From Loxodes magnus (taxonomy: Eukaryota; Ciliophora; Karyorelictea; Loxodida; Loxodidae), in assembly GCA_946699065.1 (NCBI GenBank), contig CAMPDV010000007.1:992001-1056000 (forward strand): 64,000 bases of DNA. The letters run 5' to 3'. The notes beneath the pieces are model-generated. The model worked only from the letters and a program-made list of their open reading frames with translations. It did no database searches and was not told the origin of the DNA. The stretch's first letter is position 1; every line of letters starts with the position of its first letter. A program made the position numbers and the translations under genes. This document shows positions 13,107 to 25,295 of the stretch, piece after piece.

Positions 13107-14179
13107 TCAATTTGGCTTGCTTTCGCTATTGTCTAGCTGATAAATCTAACCTTTTACTTCCGATGAATTATTTTATGGGATTCTTTCATCGTTTTCAGCT
13201 TTTAAGTTTTCTAATGTTTCAAGTTTCTTTTAATTTTGATTACCTGCTTATTCTTAAGTTACTTCTTATTTCTCTTTATTTAGATTTGATTAGTCGGAAT
13301 GCTCTTTTAATTTTACATTTTCAGAATGTACTTGTGACTATAAATTAATAGATTGGTCTTTTTTGGGATTTATTTCATTTATTTGTTTTCCTTAAACCAT
13401 TTAATTATTTTGACCTTCTGTCTCATTAGCATTTTTTTAGTCAGATTCCCTAACTTTATTAGGCTACTCCTTTTTTAAATTTTCCGATTTACTATTTTTT
13501 CCCTAAGTTCTGATAGGTTATTACTCTTAATTATATTTTAAATTTAACCTAAGATCCTACTTTGAACTTGGTTAACTTGTTCCTTTAGGACTTTAAACAG
13601 GTTCAAGTTTTACCTTTTGTCTAAGATTTTACGATTGATTTTCTGGAGTTTTGATCTGCTGGTATATATTTTCTAAGTTTTAGATATTAGGTGAGCTAAC
13701 TTTCTTGATAGGAGATAAGCGTTTTTTATCTTTCCTACTCATTTAGAAGATAATTTTCTTTTTCCTTTCTCAATCTTTCTGCATTTCTTTATTATTAAAC
13801 ACGCTTTTCTTTTAGACCAGTCTTTTAGCAAATGCTTAGTTTTCTTAAGCAATTCTCAAAGCTTCTTTTCGTCTATAAGGAATATTAAGCGTCTTAGGTA
13901 GATCATTTAAACCCAGGATCAAGTTTCTACGAGTATTGATTTCAATAAGTCTTTCAAGTAGCTTGGAATTTTCTTTCTAGACTAAAAAGTTGCTTTCTGA
14001 ATAAAACACTTACAACTAGGAGAGCGAGTTGACTTACCTTTCATGGTATATGAATAAGGAAGATTATTATCAACCATCTTGCTTTGAGACTTTATACGCT
14101 TAAGTTATTTTTTGTGTTTATTTAACTAGTTTTATCTGACTCATAATGCTGACTCATTTTCAAGACACGAATTTCACAT
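13107..14179 (-). CDS. CFAP97/Hemingway-domain ciliary protein
   Basis: 343 residues after splicing a 41-nt intron (13997-14037). The N-terminal domain has the CFAP97 pattern: a Trp followed by RQNQLNKHKKQLKRIKSQ, then VDNNLPYS, then QKENSKLLERLIEINTRR, the heart of the family signature. The splice junction falls inside this domain and restores it exactly. Two early Trp residues (positions 2 and 13) are TGA codons. The remainder is a long polar, Gln/Lys-rich tail ending KPN before TGA. CFAP97 proteins are axoneme-associated and needed for cilium or sperm flagellum maintenance, which suits a densely ciliated cell. The next in-frame reading past the TGA looks non-coding. Confidence 0.72.
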
Positions 14180-14791
14180 TTTATTTTTATTAACTTTAAA
14201 CTTAAGCTAGTTAGCTTAATTCCTTTATTATCTACATACTTCAATAGTACTATTTTAGTTTTCTGATAATGTTTTACTATATTATAATAGTATACTACGC
14301 TGCTTAAACTGCTGCATTAGCAGAAGCAAAAATATAACTACTTATGCTGAAAGCAAACTAATAAATTAGGAATCTTAAAACTAACTTATTATGCTAACCA
14401 TGCTAGTAGCTAGCTCACCAATAAGTATATATTTCTATTTACTATCCAAATATCAGAATCAACTAAGTTTGGATTTCACCTCATAGATCAAAAATCTTTA
14501 GCTTTTACTAATGCATCCCTAAGAATCTGAGGGTATAGATGTGATAGTATACATGGAATGGCTTTTTATAGATATGAAGTATTTGAGATATTATTTAAAA
14601 TAGATTTAATGGATGTTTTGATAAGTTTAGTGTATTACCTATGATAAACACTTTATTCAACTTTAGTCGATTTAAAAAGAGATATTTAAGAAAGTTTAAA
14701 TTTATATTTCAAAATTAATAAAGTAAACTGAAACCTAAAGTATAGAATTAGAATCTATGCCCCTTTAAAAAGTTAGCTTACATAAGGAAAA

Positions 14792-15064
14792 ATGGATAAA
14801 ATAGTGCTTGATAATTATATACTTAGAGAAGATTAAATATTCATTAAATTAGCTAAAAGCCAGTTTGGTATATTAGTAAGAAACCTTAGGAAGAATATAG
14901 ATAATCCTAATTTTATATAATCTAGCAATACTAAGCATGAAGTAAAAATTAAAGTTATTTATTTAATCAAATTATAGCTTCAAAAAATTAAGTATCGTCT
15001 ATATAGAATCAATAAGTATTGCATGAAGTTATTTGGGTAATTAATAAATTGGTTTATGCAATGA
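14792..15064 (+). CDS. Possible small gene, unknown
   Basis: A 90-codon frame from ATG to TGA (MDKIVLDNYILREDQ...) with moderate codon quality lies in otherwise AT-rich DNA. The first residues resemble the lead-in to a kinase domain, but no glycine loop follows. It could be a pseudogene fragment or chance, since open frames are common when only TGA stops. Confidence 0.25.
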
Positions 15065-15472
15065 TTATTCAAACAACTAACTTTATCCTTTGAGTTTCTA
15101 AAATATGTGTATTTCGATAAATAGATAAACTATTGCTTTACACAACTTAAAAAAAGATTAATAATATGATTATAATGTATAATTTTATGTATTTATAGAT
15201 AGCAACAAAAACCAAGACTGTTAAAGATTAAGCAGCTAAATCTTTTAGCTTAAATAAGATTATTTTGTATCTATAAATATCATCATTAAAAACATTCATT
15301 ATAGAGCACGCAGCATATCAATAGTTCACAGCTCTTATGTAATATTTTTAGTAGTTAACGAGACAATTAATTGTATATTTATTAAATTGGCAAAAAGATT
15401 AAGATATATAGGCTGTATAGCATAAAAGATACACAGCAATAATTTAAATCTAAGGTTATATTTAACTGAAAT

Positions 15473-17393
15473 TCACAACAGCTTGAGCATTAAATCTTTA
15501 AACTCTTTTATATCTATTTCTCCATCCCCTGATGTATCTGCCTATTTAAGTAATTTTTAGAGTTATTAATCATCTCCTCCCTGCATGTAGTTTAAGGCAA
15601 TTCTTAGTTCTTCGAGTGTAATTGTACCTGATCCGTCTTTGTCAAATAGATTAAAGCAGTCTTCAAGTTTTTATTTTGAAAACTAAGACTTCAAATCAAC
15701 TGTAACTGCGACAAATTCTATAATAAATAAAAATTACCATTATAGTTAATGAATCCAGAGTTATCAATATCAGCTTTTTTGAATATTAAATTTATTATAT
15801 CTTCATCATAATTTCCAGCTAACTAAGAATAACCATTCCAAACTTCCTCTCTACTTAGCTTCCCATCGCCATTAACATCCATTTTTATAAACATCTTTTC
15901 GAGATCTTCTCGCTCTTTCTTAGTTGTTAGAGATTCGACAATAAACAGAGTTACAGCATTCTACAATTTATTTCCTGCCTTAAATTTAGCCATGCTAGAT
16001 AAGACACTTTCAGATATATGTGAGTCAATCTAATGTTAAGTGTTAGACGCATTACTTTATATTCATTTGTCTTCTAAGACTTGCTTAGCAGAATATCTCT
16101 CATTACTATTTACTTTTAGCATGTTATTAATAAGATCTTTAGCCTCTTGAGTTATTTAGTTTCATATATCACCATCCATCTAAAAACTACCTTCTTATAT
16201 GTTCTTTATAATGTCAGCATCATTCGCACCATTAAAAGGAGGAGTTCCACATAGTAATAAATACAGAATAACTCCACAAGATCAGACATCACATTTCTCA
16301 TTATAGCTTTTATTTAGAACTTCAGGAGCTGCATAAAAGGGCTAAATTTAATGCTTACATTTTTGAATATTTTGTTTATGTTCAATGAATTTAAATGTAT
16401 TGAAGTGCCAAAATCAATTACTTTGATAATGGAATCTTTTTCCTGGGTAGCAAATAAAATGTTTTCTGGCTTAAGATCACCGTGAACTATTTGCTTCTCA
16501 TGACAAAAAGCAATAGCACTCATTATTTATCTCATTATTAAAGCTGCTTAATTTTCATCAAAATTACTTTTTTCAATCAGTTTATCAATGAGCTCTCCAC
16601 CTGGGCAATATTCTTATACTAAGTAAAATTTTTTTTAATCCGTAAATAGTTCATAAACTCTGGGAACATTAGGATGATCTATCGAATTTAGCTTTTTAAC
16701 TTCAGTAACAAATTCTATTTCATTTATTATATTAGATTTGCTTAAAATTTTAACGGCACGCTTTTCTTAAGTAGCTAAATGTGTTGCTTCTCTTACTTCT
16801 GCTGTAGAGCCTGCCCCTATAACTTTACCAATTTTGTAAAATTTTTTAATATCATCCTTATTAAAAACTTTTAATTAATTAATCTACTAAATACTTTCAA
16901 AATCTTTATTGCTTTATTTTGGGTTTTATTGTTATGTCTCTTATTTTTGGCTTTCTGCGGTCTTAGTGAGTTCTTATGTCTAGCTTCGTTCATTTTTTAT
17001 TAATTTTTAGTTTTTGCCATTTTTTGATCCATCAATTTCATATTCTTAATGCTATGTTATATTCTAATCTTACTCTCCCTGTGATTTTTAGTTCTAAATT
17101 TATTCTTATTTATTTAAACCTTTGTTAAGATCCAACTTCTATAAATCAGAGTCTTGAGAGTTTATTGAAGTCGTTGATTAAATTTAATTTTCCTTCCTTT
17201 TCTCTTTATTCTCAAGAGTTTTTAAGCCTTCTACTCTAGTTTGTTGATTATTAAATTTTTAAACTTATCTTTCTTAAACCTTCGAATTACCACAGCCACT
17301 TGCTTTTAGCTTCCCCTATTTAGCATAAAGTATTCCATCAAATGCAAGAGACAGTTTTACCTTACCACTAAATTACGCCCTTCCTATTTTCAT
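15473..17393 (-). CDS. Calcium-dependent protein kinase (CDPK) with four EF-hands
   Basis: 627 residues after removing a 17-nt intron (16342-16358) and a 20-nt intron (15718-15737). A long Gln/Lys-rich N-terminal part is followed by the kinase domain: IGAGSTAEVREA glycine loop, RAVKIL, catalytic loop IVHGDLKPENI (the usual HRD Arg is Gly), DFGTS, APEVL, and CDVWSCGVI with TGA as Trp. A junction region leads to four EF-hands: DVNGDGKLSREE, DIDNSGFINYNE, DKDGSGTITLEE and DTSGDGEIDIKE. The last ends just before TGA. Ca2+ binding to the EF-hands should relieve autoinhibition. A GCGNSK motif near residue 35 resembles the myristoylation site found at the start of many CDPKs, so the true start may differ from the ATG chosen. 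Confidence 0.88.
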
Positions 17394-20249
17394 TTATTAG
17401 TATCTAATCAAAGATGGCTGGACTTAAGATTAAAATTGATTATAAAATGAGGAAATCCAATAAAAGAGTAAGAATCTTAATTATATAATGAATCTTATTA
17501 AAGGTAATGCTAATATTGAAACCTTTTGCTTTGAAGACTAAAAATCCTTTTAAATCTTACTCTATAAAAATATCTATTATATTAAGCAGATTTTGGTCTA
17601 CTTATACACCAGTTTCTAACTGTTTATTTATATGTTGCAATATCTTATAATTTTAATTTGTTATAAATATCAGGGATTCAAAACTCTTAGTTTTTTAATT
17701 CTCTAATAGCCAAATAATAATTTAAGAGATTATTTAATTATTTCAATGCTGCTTAAATGGCTTTTAACGAATGCTCATAATTTATTTATGTAGGAACTAT
17801 TTTATGCCTTAACTATTTAGAGTCAATAATCATTATCTTACTTTCTCTATTACTTTTGCTAAGTTTTATATTATATCTTATACTATTAGTCTTGCTAGCA
17901 TATATTTACAGCTTGCTAACTAGTTTCTTGCTTATTTTTCCAAATTTAGTGAATAGTTTAACTACTCCTTATTAAAGCTAATATATTTTCCTTTTTTTAA
18001 TTATTAAAATAAACTAAACCATCGTATAGTATACTTCCAAATACTCTTTATGATATCATATGCTAAATCAACTATTTCCACTATAATACTATTCATATTA
18101 AGCAACTATAGTAGCAAGCATTCATAGCTTTGAAGTATGATTATAAATACAAGACTAAGCTTTATCTACTACTTTATACATTACATTTCGAACTATTCTT
18201 TCTTACTATTGTAATAAGAAGGTGAAGCAGAGATATTTAATTAGAAGGAAGTGATTTAAATCTACTAAGATTTACTATCAAATAAGCAATTCAAAACTAA
18301 AGTATAAAATAAGAGTATAGCTATTTAGATACTTATACTAGAATATTATCCTAACTTACTTGCGCTTATACTATCTTAGTTACTTATTTCTGTGCAGCTA
18401 AAATTAAAACTGATATCATAAAGAAAATTAAAGAGTTTTAGCTATTATGAGAGAATTAAATAGACTATGAAGTATTAAAGTGACAATACAGCATTAGCTC
18501 ATTAAAGATTATTTGGCTTTAAAAATAATTTTGCTTGTATATTTCAAATATTTTAGCTTATTAAATGATTGACTAATTTTAGAATTTTTAACTTTAAACC
18601 TTTAATGAAGAATCTTCTTTTTACTCTCCCTAATAATATAATCACTTAATGTTACCACCTAATCATTTTATTTTAAAAGAAGCCCTAAAATTGTAAGCTA
18701 TAAATTATATCACTGCATCTTTAGCCTTATCTAGTAGTAGTTTCATATTACTTAATTTTTACTTCTAAATTGGGGAGACAGAGGCATGATGGAAGCACAT
18801 GAATAGCTATAAGAAAATTTAGAAAGGTAATTTATAATAAGTATCTAATGTTTATATGTAACTTTTGATTTTGTAGTTTCATTTCCTTTATAACTAAAAG
18901 CTATTTATAATCATTGATGTTGCTCCTGTAAAATACTTTAAGTACAACAATAGTATCTATATATAAGAGTTAAGTCAATTATCATTGCTTCAAAAATAGA
19001 GTTGTATTTGCATTTAATTAAGTAAGATAATTCAATCTAGAAATTAGTGTAAACTTTAGAGCAATTCAGTCTAAGTAGCTTTGGAAGAAAGCAACTTTAA
19101 CCTTAGTTATAGCTGATTTAATACATTTATTAAAGAGATAGCAAGATTAGCAAATGAATATACTATTACCTATTAAGTTACTCGATATAACTAACTTTAT
19201 AATCTTCCAAGAGCAAAGTCTCTAAATTACTTAATTTAAAGCTAATTAAAATTTTATTCTTATATCTATTTGATTAACTATCATTATCTTGCAATTTAGC
19301 TTTACAAAGGGCTAAGAAATATATAGCTTATTACCCAACTAGATATTAGCTATTAGAGTATTATAATTGCTTAAATAGGAATTAATGAGTAATAAAGTAT
19401 AGAATGTTTGTAGTGCTCATTCTTTCTTCTACTTTGTTTTATATCTCATAATTAAATAATCACAGTTAATATTAGTCCTTTCTAAGTGAAGCTTATATAA
19501 TATAAGCCTATAAAGGCATTCGCTAATAGTTTTAAGATAATTCAAATAAATAAATGAAATAACTATTTATCTTAATGCTTTAAATCCTAAACTTTTGTAC
19601 TCTCAATTCGTTATGACTAGCATGCAAAATTAATCATATTAAAAGTAATGAATATTGACAATTTGTATATAAGAAGGTAAATTAAATTATGAGGCTACTG
19701 CTTATCATTATTTAATTACTATTATCGTAAGATAATACCTTCTACTAGCAAGATTACCAAACTTATGAAGTCTTATTTATATGAACTCACTTTTTAATTA
19801 GCTTATCAACACTGTATGTTGATATTTTACTAGATTTCTTTAATTAAATGTGATGAATAAGAAAGTTCTAGAAATTGGACTGAAATAAAGTTATATTCCT
19901 TATTTAATAAAGAATATAAATGGAGATAAGTATGATTTACCAAGCAGTGTATGCTAGTATAGTATAACTTAAGCTGAATATAATGATAATTTAACTCTTA
20001 TATAATATATAAGGCATTTGAGTTCATTTGAGATACTTATTATTAAAACTTAAGCAGATTACTTTTAATAGACACTACCTATTATATTGGTAATCCCTCC
20101 TTATTAATATTATGCTATCCTTCACTCTTATAATATTCCCTAGCGGTATAAAGCTAAAGTGATAATCAAACATTGAGCTAAAGCAGTTTTAATAGTTTAA
20201 ATTTGGTAATAATCATAAGCATATTTCTAAAATAATTATTTAATACAAA
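17394..20249. other. Long AT-rich intergenic region
   Basis: About 2.9 kb, the longest clear gap in the first third of the window. It is rich in TTA/TAA and AGCT-containing words. I found no coding frame, RNA gene or ordered repeat. It must contain the divergent promoters of the CDPK and Cdh1 genes. Confidence 0.55.
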
Positions 20250-21650
20250 ATGCAGCAGAGCACTCCAGCACAGAGTCCCTTTTAGAAATATTCTCCTATG
20301 ACTAAATCTCCTATAACACCTAAGGAAAAAATATCTAGTAGATTTATCCCTTGCCGAAGTACTGGTAATTTAATGAAGAGGTTTGAAACTTATGAAGCAG
20401 GAAGTTAGAACTTCTAGAAGAATATTCTCAATAAGATCCGTAAAAATATAGAAACGCCTCAAAGTGAATAAGTGGTTTAATAAGAGGAAAGTAAGTAGAT
20501 GTATAACGCGCTTTTAGACAGCTAGTTTTTAGGTACTAATAATAAAGAGCCAACTTAAACTTTTAAATTTAGAGTAGTTGATGAGGATAAAGAGAACTAT
20601 AAGCCTAATCTGTTAATTAATTGCTAGAAGCTGTCGAATATGAACTTTTAGAATAGAAAAATACCTAAAACTCCATATAAAATACTTGATGCACCCAGTC
20701 TTCAAGATGATTTTTATCTTAACTTAGTAGACTGAAGTTCATCAAATATTTTATCCGTTGGACTTGGAGCAAATGTTTATCTCTGGTCAGCAGTTGATTC
20801 TAAGGTTACAAAACTTTGTGATATAAAGCCCGATTAAGTTACTTCTGTAGCATGGAATAAATCAGGAAATGTACTATCAGTTGGAACTAATTGTGGAGAA
20901 ATTCTTTTGTGGGATGTAGAAAAGTAAGTAAACATTAGAAAGATGAGGGGACATGATGCTAGAATTGGAAGTATTAGTTGGCTACAAGATAGTCAACTAA
21001 GTACAGGAAGTAGAGATAGAGTAATTTTACATAGAGATGTGAGAATTCATGAAAGTGTATGCAGTCAGCTTTTTGGACACAAATAGGAAGTATTCTTTAA
21101 TATATAGGTATGTGGACTTAAATGGGGAGAAAATTAGTTAGCTAGTGGAGGAAATGATAATAAGCTTATAATATGATAGCCTGGCCATAGTACATTTCCA
21201 ATAATTAAATTTAATCAACATAAGGCTGCAGTTAAAGCCATAGCATGGTCACCTCATTAGCATGGGCTTTTAGCTTCTGGCGGTGGAACCGCAGACCGTT
21301 GTATTAGATTCTGAAATACCTTAACAAAAACTCCCTTATAAAGTATAGACACAGGTAGTTAGGTTTGCAACCTAATGTTTAGTAAGAATATTAACGAAAT
21401 AGTATCTACACATGGATACTCTTTAAATCAAATTATTGTATGGAAATATCCATCACTTTAAAAAGTTTGCACTCTAACGGGACATACATATAGAGTTCTG
21501 TATTTGGCTATGTCTCCTGATGGACAAACAATAGTAACAGGAGCAGGTGATGAGACTTTGAGATTTTGAAATGCCTTTCCAAGCATAAAGTATAAATAAT
21601 AAAATTCCTATCCATCAGCTTTGTTTCCTTCTCCTTGGGATATGAGATGA
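20250..21650 (+). CDS. FZR1: APC/C activator Cdh1/Fizzy-related (WD40)
   Basis: 460 residues after removing an 18-nt in-frame intron (21090-21107) that splits the motif HKQE/VCGLKW. A C-box ([12 protein letters not shown]) lies near residue 30 and the conserved lead-in [14 protein letters not shown] near 140. Seven WD40 blades follow, from [11 protein letters not shown] to GDETLRFWNAF. Cdh1 and Cdc20 use these features to bind the anaphase-promoting complex and recruit substrates for ubiquitination in mitotic exit and G1. The gapless [11 protein letters not shown] block favours this family over other WD40 proteins. The protein ends in Met-Arg in place of the usual Ile-Arg tail. At least four Trp codons are TGA, at positions where the family has Trp. 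Confidence 0.93.
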
Positions 21651-21813
21651 TTAATGTAATTAGCAAACCAATTTATTCATTGCATTTTCCTATTAAGGCT
21701 TATTTACCATTAACTACCTTCAAAATCGCATTCCTATAAACTAATTTCTCAGTATTACTAAAAGTATAAAATTAGCTTATTTAATATTCATACCTTATAT
21801 CTCTAAAACTGAA

Positions 21814-22818
21814 ATGGATAAAACCAAAGCAGTCTTTAATTTAATTTTGGCAAATCGTGAAAAATTAATATGAACAGTAGGAGTGACAATAGCTTTTATA
21901 TCAGTGGTTAAAAGCTATAGTTGAATAAAGTCTAAATATACATCTGAACTTAAAATGCTCATAGAGTAGATAGAAAAGACACATTCAAGTCAAGACTTTA
22001 TTAAGTTGAGTGGAGATTAGTATGTTATACAGGACTCTGGTATCAAATTTATTGCTGTTTAGATGATATAAAATGTATTTTCTCAGAAATAATAGAAACT
22101 TATTACTAGTCCTTTTCTTCCTCCTTTTGAACCTGGGAGGTTTATTATAGATATCTCAAGTTCTCATCGATTGCTATTTAACAAGTACTATTTAACTAAG
22201 TAACATCTTCTTATCACCACTTGCTTATTCGAAAATTAAGAGAACTTCCTTACAGAAAATGACTTAACTACTATATGAAAGGTAATTACTGAACTAAATG
22301 CATTTGCCTTTTATAATTCTGGAGTTGTTTCTGGTTCTAGTTAGTCACATAAACATATACAAGTATTTCCGCTTGCTAGTATCAAGGGAAAATAGTTGCC
22401 AATCTAACCTCTAATAAAAAATTTACTCACAACCAAGGATAAATTCCAAGTATTCTAGCTTCCTGCTTTCTAGTTTTAGCATGCCTTTATGAAACTACAG
22501 GTTGAGAGTTAAGAAGATTTAGTTTAAAGCTACGTAACACTATGTAGACATCTAAAAATTATTCAAGGATTAGTAACTGCAGAAAGTTATGAATCGTTTC
22601 TAGAAGAATAGCCAAGCACCTAAAAGCCATACAACTTTGTAATAACAAAGGAGTGAATGCTGGTAGTTCTTCGAAGTAAGGCTGTGGTGAATGAAAGGTT
22701 CTATATAAACGCTCTAAGTTACGCAGGATTGGTAGTAATGAAAAACCAAGATGATTTAGAAATATTGAACAAGATAGGGCCATTAAATCTGCTAAGAGAA
22801 GCAGGTTTATAGAATTGA
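21814..22818 (+). CDS. Ap4A phosphorylase-type ATP adenylyltransferase (HIT superfamily)
   Basis: 334 residues, no intron needed. A hydrophobic N-terminal helix (LIWTVGVTIAFISVV, about 20-35) may anchor it in a membrane, which is unusual for the family. The enzyme part has SPFLPPFEPGRF, LLFNKYYLTKQHLLITT, the active-site block NSGVVSGSSQSHKHIQ with its His-x-His, and the C-terminal KEWMLVVLRS and INALSYAGL. These match the APA1/APA2 order. The enzyme degrades diadenosine tetraphosphate to ATP and ADP. Trp in KEWM is TGA. It lies 163 bp downstream of the Cdh1 gene on the same strand. Confidence 0.85.
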
Positions 22819-22942
22819 CGAAAACCAATTAAGTTAACATATTAAATTAATAGTGTTCGCATACTCTCTGAGCTCTATAGCACACTTCAAAATCATACTA
22901 AGTGTATCGTCTTTTCACTTGTAAAAATGTTCTAAAAATACT

Positions 22943-23512
22943 ATGGAGTAGCTAGTAAATCTTTGCCATTCAATATCTAAACCATCACTTCCTTCACAAA
23001 ATAGTAAATATGACCTGATAAAAGTCCTAGAATTAATGGTACGATTGATCTTCCAAAAACAAGGTTGAGAAGTAATAAAATTCAGGGTATTTAATAAGCA
23101 GGAATTTAGATTTCGCAAATAAAGAAGGGAATGTTTCTCCTACTTCATATATAGATCATAGCAAATATTAAAGAATGGGAAAGTATAGGAGTTAAATCTC
23201 ACACTCATACATAAGCTAGAATCTAATATAGTAAAGGCTTACTAGCAAAAATATTACAAGCAGATATATACAGTAGAAAAAGTCAGCCTATTTATGTAGA
23301 AATTTACTATCCTACTCAAAACGCTAGCCAAAGTTTACTAGAAGTCAAAGTCAAATAAAAAATCAGAAGCCTAACTTACCAAAGTATACAAAGCAGGTGA
23401 ATAGTCTCCAAATCTATAACCTTCATCAGATCATTTCAAAATCTAGGATCAGAAGTTAAGGATTGAGTAAATTAAGACTGGAAAAAGTGGAAGTAAATAC
23501 TGCTAAAGTTGA
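22943..23512 (+). CDS. Possible small basic protein, unknown
   Basis: A 189-codon frame from MEQLVNLCHSISKP to GKSGSKYCQS and TGA. The other two frames of the same strand are also open, so frame choice rests on codon feel and the fit of the ATG and stop. A 22-nt GT-AG segment near 23070 offers an alternative splice model. The protein is basic and helical with no family I recognise. Confidence 0.35.
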
Positions 23513-24635
23513 ATAAACTCTAGTGAAAACAGGTAGTTTATTATATCATGCTCAAAGTGTAGCAGTGTTCTAGTAGTTCACTGTATCTCTTAATTACATT
23601 TTCTTTATTTAAAATAAAATCAAGGTATTATACATTCAATAGTTGCAAACTCTTAGTCAAAAAAGAATGTTCACATTCGTTTAGATCAAAAGATCAAAAG
23701 AATGCTATTGAGCTTATTCAGTAGCAATGATTTACCTAGAAAATTCAGTTTTATGTGATGAAAATATCACATAAAAAGGTGAAATATAATAATCAAGTTT
23801 TTAGTAATCCATAAAGAAAAATAAAAGATACTTTATCTCTTTGCTAATACCTCTAATACTGATTTAAACAAAATATAACCAATAATAGTTTTTAAATAAA
23901 TCTAATTCCAAGTTAACTCAACAAATCCTCAAAATTATAAATAATCCAGAAATAGTAAACTTAAATACTTAAAATATAACACATTTTATACTTAAATTAT
24001 TTTTATATATTTCCTAAGTTTTATTCTTCTGTTAGTACTTTATGCCAAGAAGATATAAAAGTAGTAGCTAAGTATTTACTAATAAGTAGAAGATAATTTA
24101 AATTTTATAACTTAATAAAAATTAAAGTGCTTATATAAATAATAATATTGAAGTCACTTACTTCATATCTAGCTTCACAGATGGCCTCTTTAAAAGTTTT
24201 GAAATTAGATATTTTATAGTAACCTCATTCAAATATCTGAATCTTTAAGTTAGTATGTTTCATGCTTAAGCCAAACTTGATATTCATTATAGCATTTTTT
24301 CCTAATTTAATTTATATGAAAATTATACATCCAAAGTAAAATAGTTTATAGTCTTCTAAAGCTTTTTGTCAGCTTCAGAATAATTATAATTAAATTTAGC
24401 TATAATTAGTAATTTTTACATCCTAAATGTTTATATAATTATGAGTTAAACAAGTTATACCAGTCTTAAAACAAACGACTGTAAATAAATCATTCAAAAA
24501 ATTAATTAAATAAGCCAATCAGTTTTAAAGTCCTTATTTCCATCAGCAAATGGCAAGTAAAGAAATACAGATAGATAAGAAATTAAAATAAGGTAAATTA
24601 CGCTAATCAAATTGTTGGCTAATTTTAATTTAATT
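23513..24635. other. AT-rich intergenic region
   Basis: About 1.1 kb with homopolymer-rich, TAA-dense sequence and no coding or RNA signal that I can support. Confidence 0.5.
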
Positions 24636-25295
24636 ATGAATAAATACAATAGTTAAGACACTAAAGAAAAGTGATATTAATTTACACTTGACAAGCAAAA
24701 AGACACCAGCAATATTTAGCCCAATCAAACTTAGCTGTAATTAACGAGAAAAGAGCGAATTCCTCTATAATGCAAGAGATCATTTGTTTATAAAATGAAA
24801 GATTTTGAAATTCAGTTTGAAAGACCAAATACATAGAATAAGAGCCATACGCGACAGAGTTCAATGACTGGATTTTAGCTTTTATTACCTTCCTAAGAAA
24901 GTAATAAATATTTTAACCGAGATTTTCTAAGTAAGTAAAGTCAGATTCCAAAAATGGCTAATACCTAATATGATTTTTCTCGTTTTAAGATAAACATAAA
25001 ACTAAGGCTTGATAAACCTCAATTTCAGATGTCATCTGCTAAATTTAAAAACAAAAAGGCTGTACCATTAGGTGATATGAAACGAAAGTAAATAAGTCCA
25101 AAAACATTATTTGAATAAGAAAAAGCAGATCGGATTCATGGATTTCATAGAGTTAGAGAGCAAACCTAAAAGCTACAAGAAATGAGAAGAGCAAATTAAG
25201 AAAGTAAGCAATATAAACCTTAACTCCATTTAATTGGCAAACAAGTAGTTTAAGCAAGATCAAGAGATATTTCAAGTCCCAATTGAGATGCTTGA
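24636..25295 (+). CDS. Basic, low-complexity protein of unknown function
   Basis: About 219 codons in one frame. It starts MNKYNSQDTKEKWYQFTLD, is basic throughout, and has a charged helical segment (FEQEKADRIHGFHRVREQTQ) near residue 160. The frame stays coding-like while the other two decay. The end is ambiguous: in-frame TGAs occur at 25284 and 25293, after SSPN and after the following Asp-Ala. One must be the stop and the other is then Trp or 3' UTR. At least one upstream TGA codes Trp. No domain recognised; the composition would fit a microtubule- or nucleic-acid-binding protein, but that is only composition. Confidence 0.55.

Noticed and set aside
13103-13348. Plus-strand ORF rich in Phe/Leu
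   Set aside because: It lies antisense to the CFAP97-like gene; the hydrophobic composition comes from complementing a Lys/Gln/Glu-rich tail.
17414-17490. Short ORF MAGLKIKIDYKMRKS
   Set aside because: Only about 25 codons before TAA-TGA, no support from codon use; expected by chance when only TGA stops.
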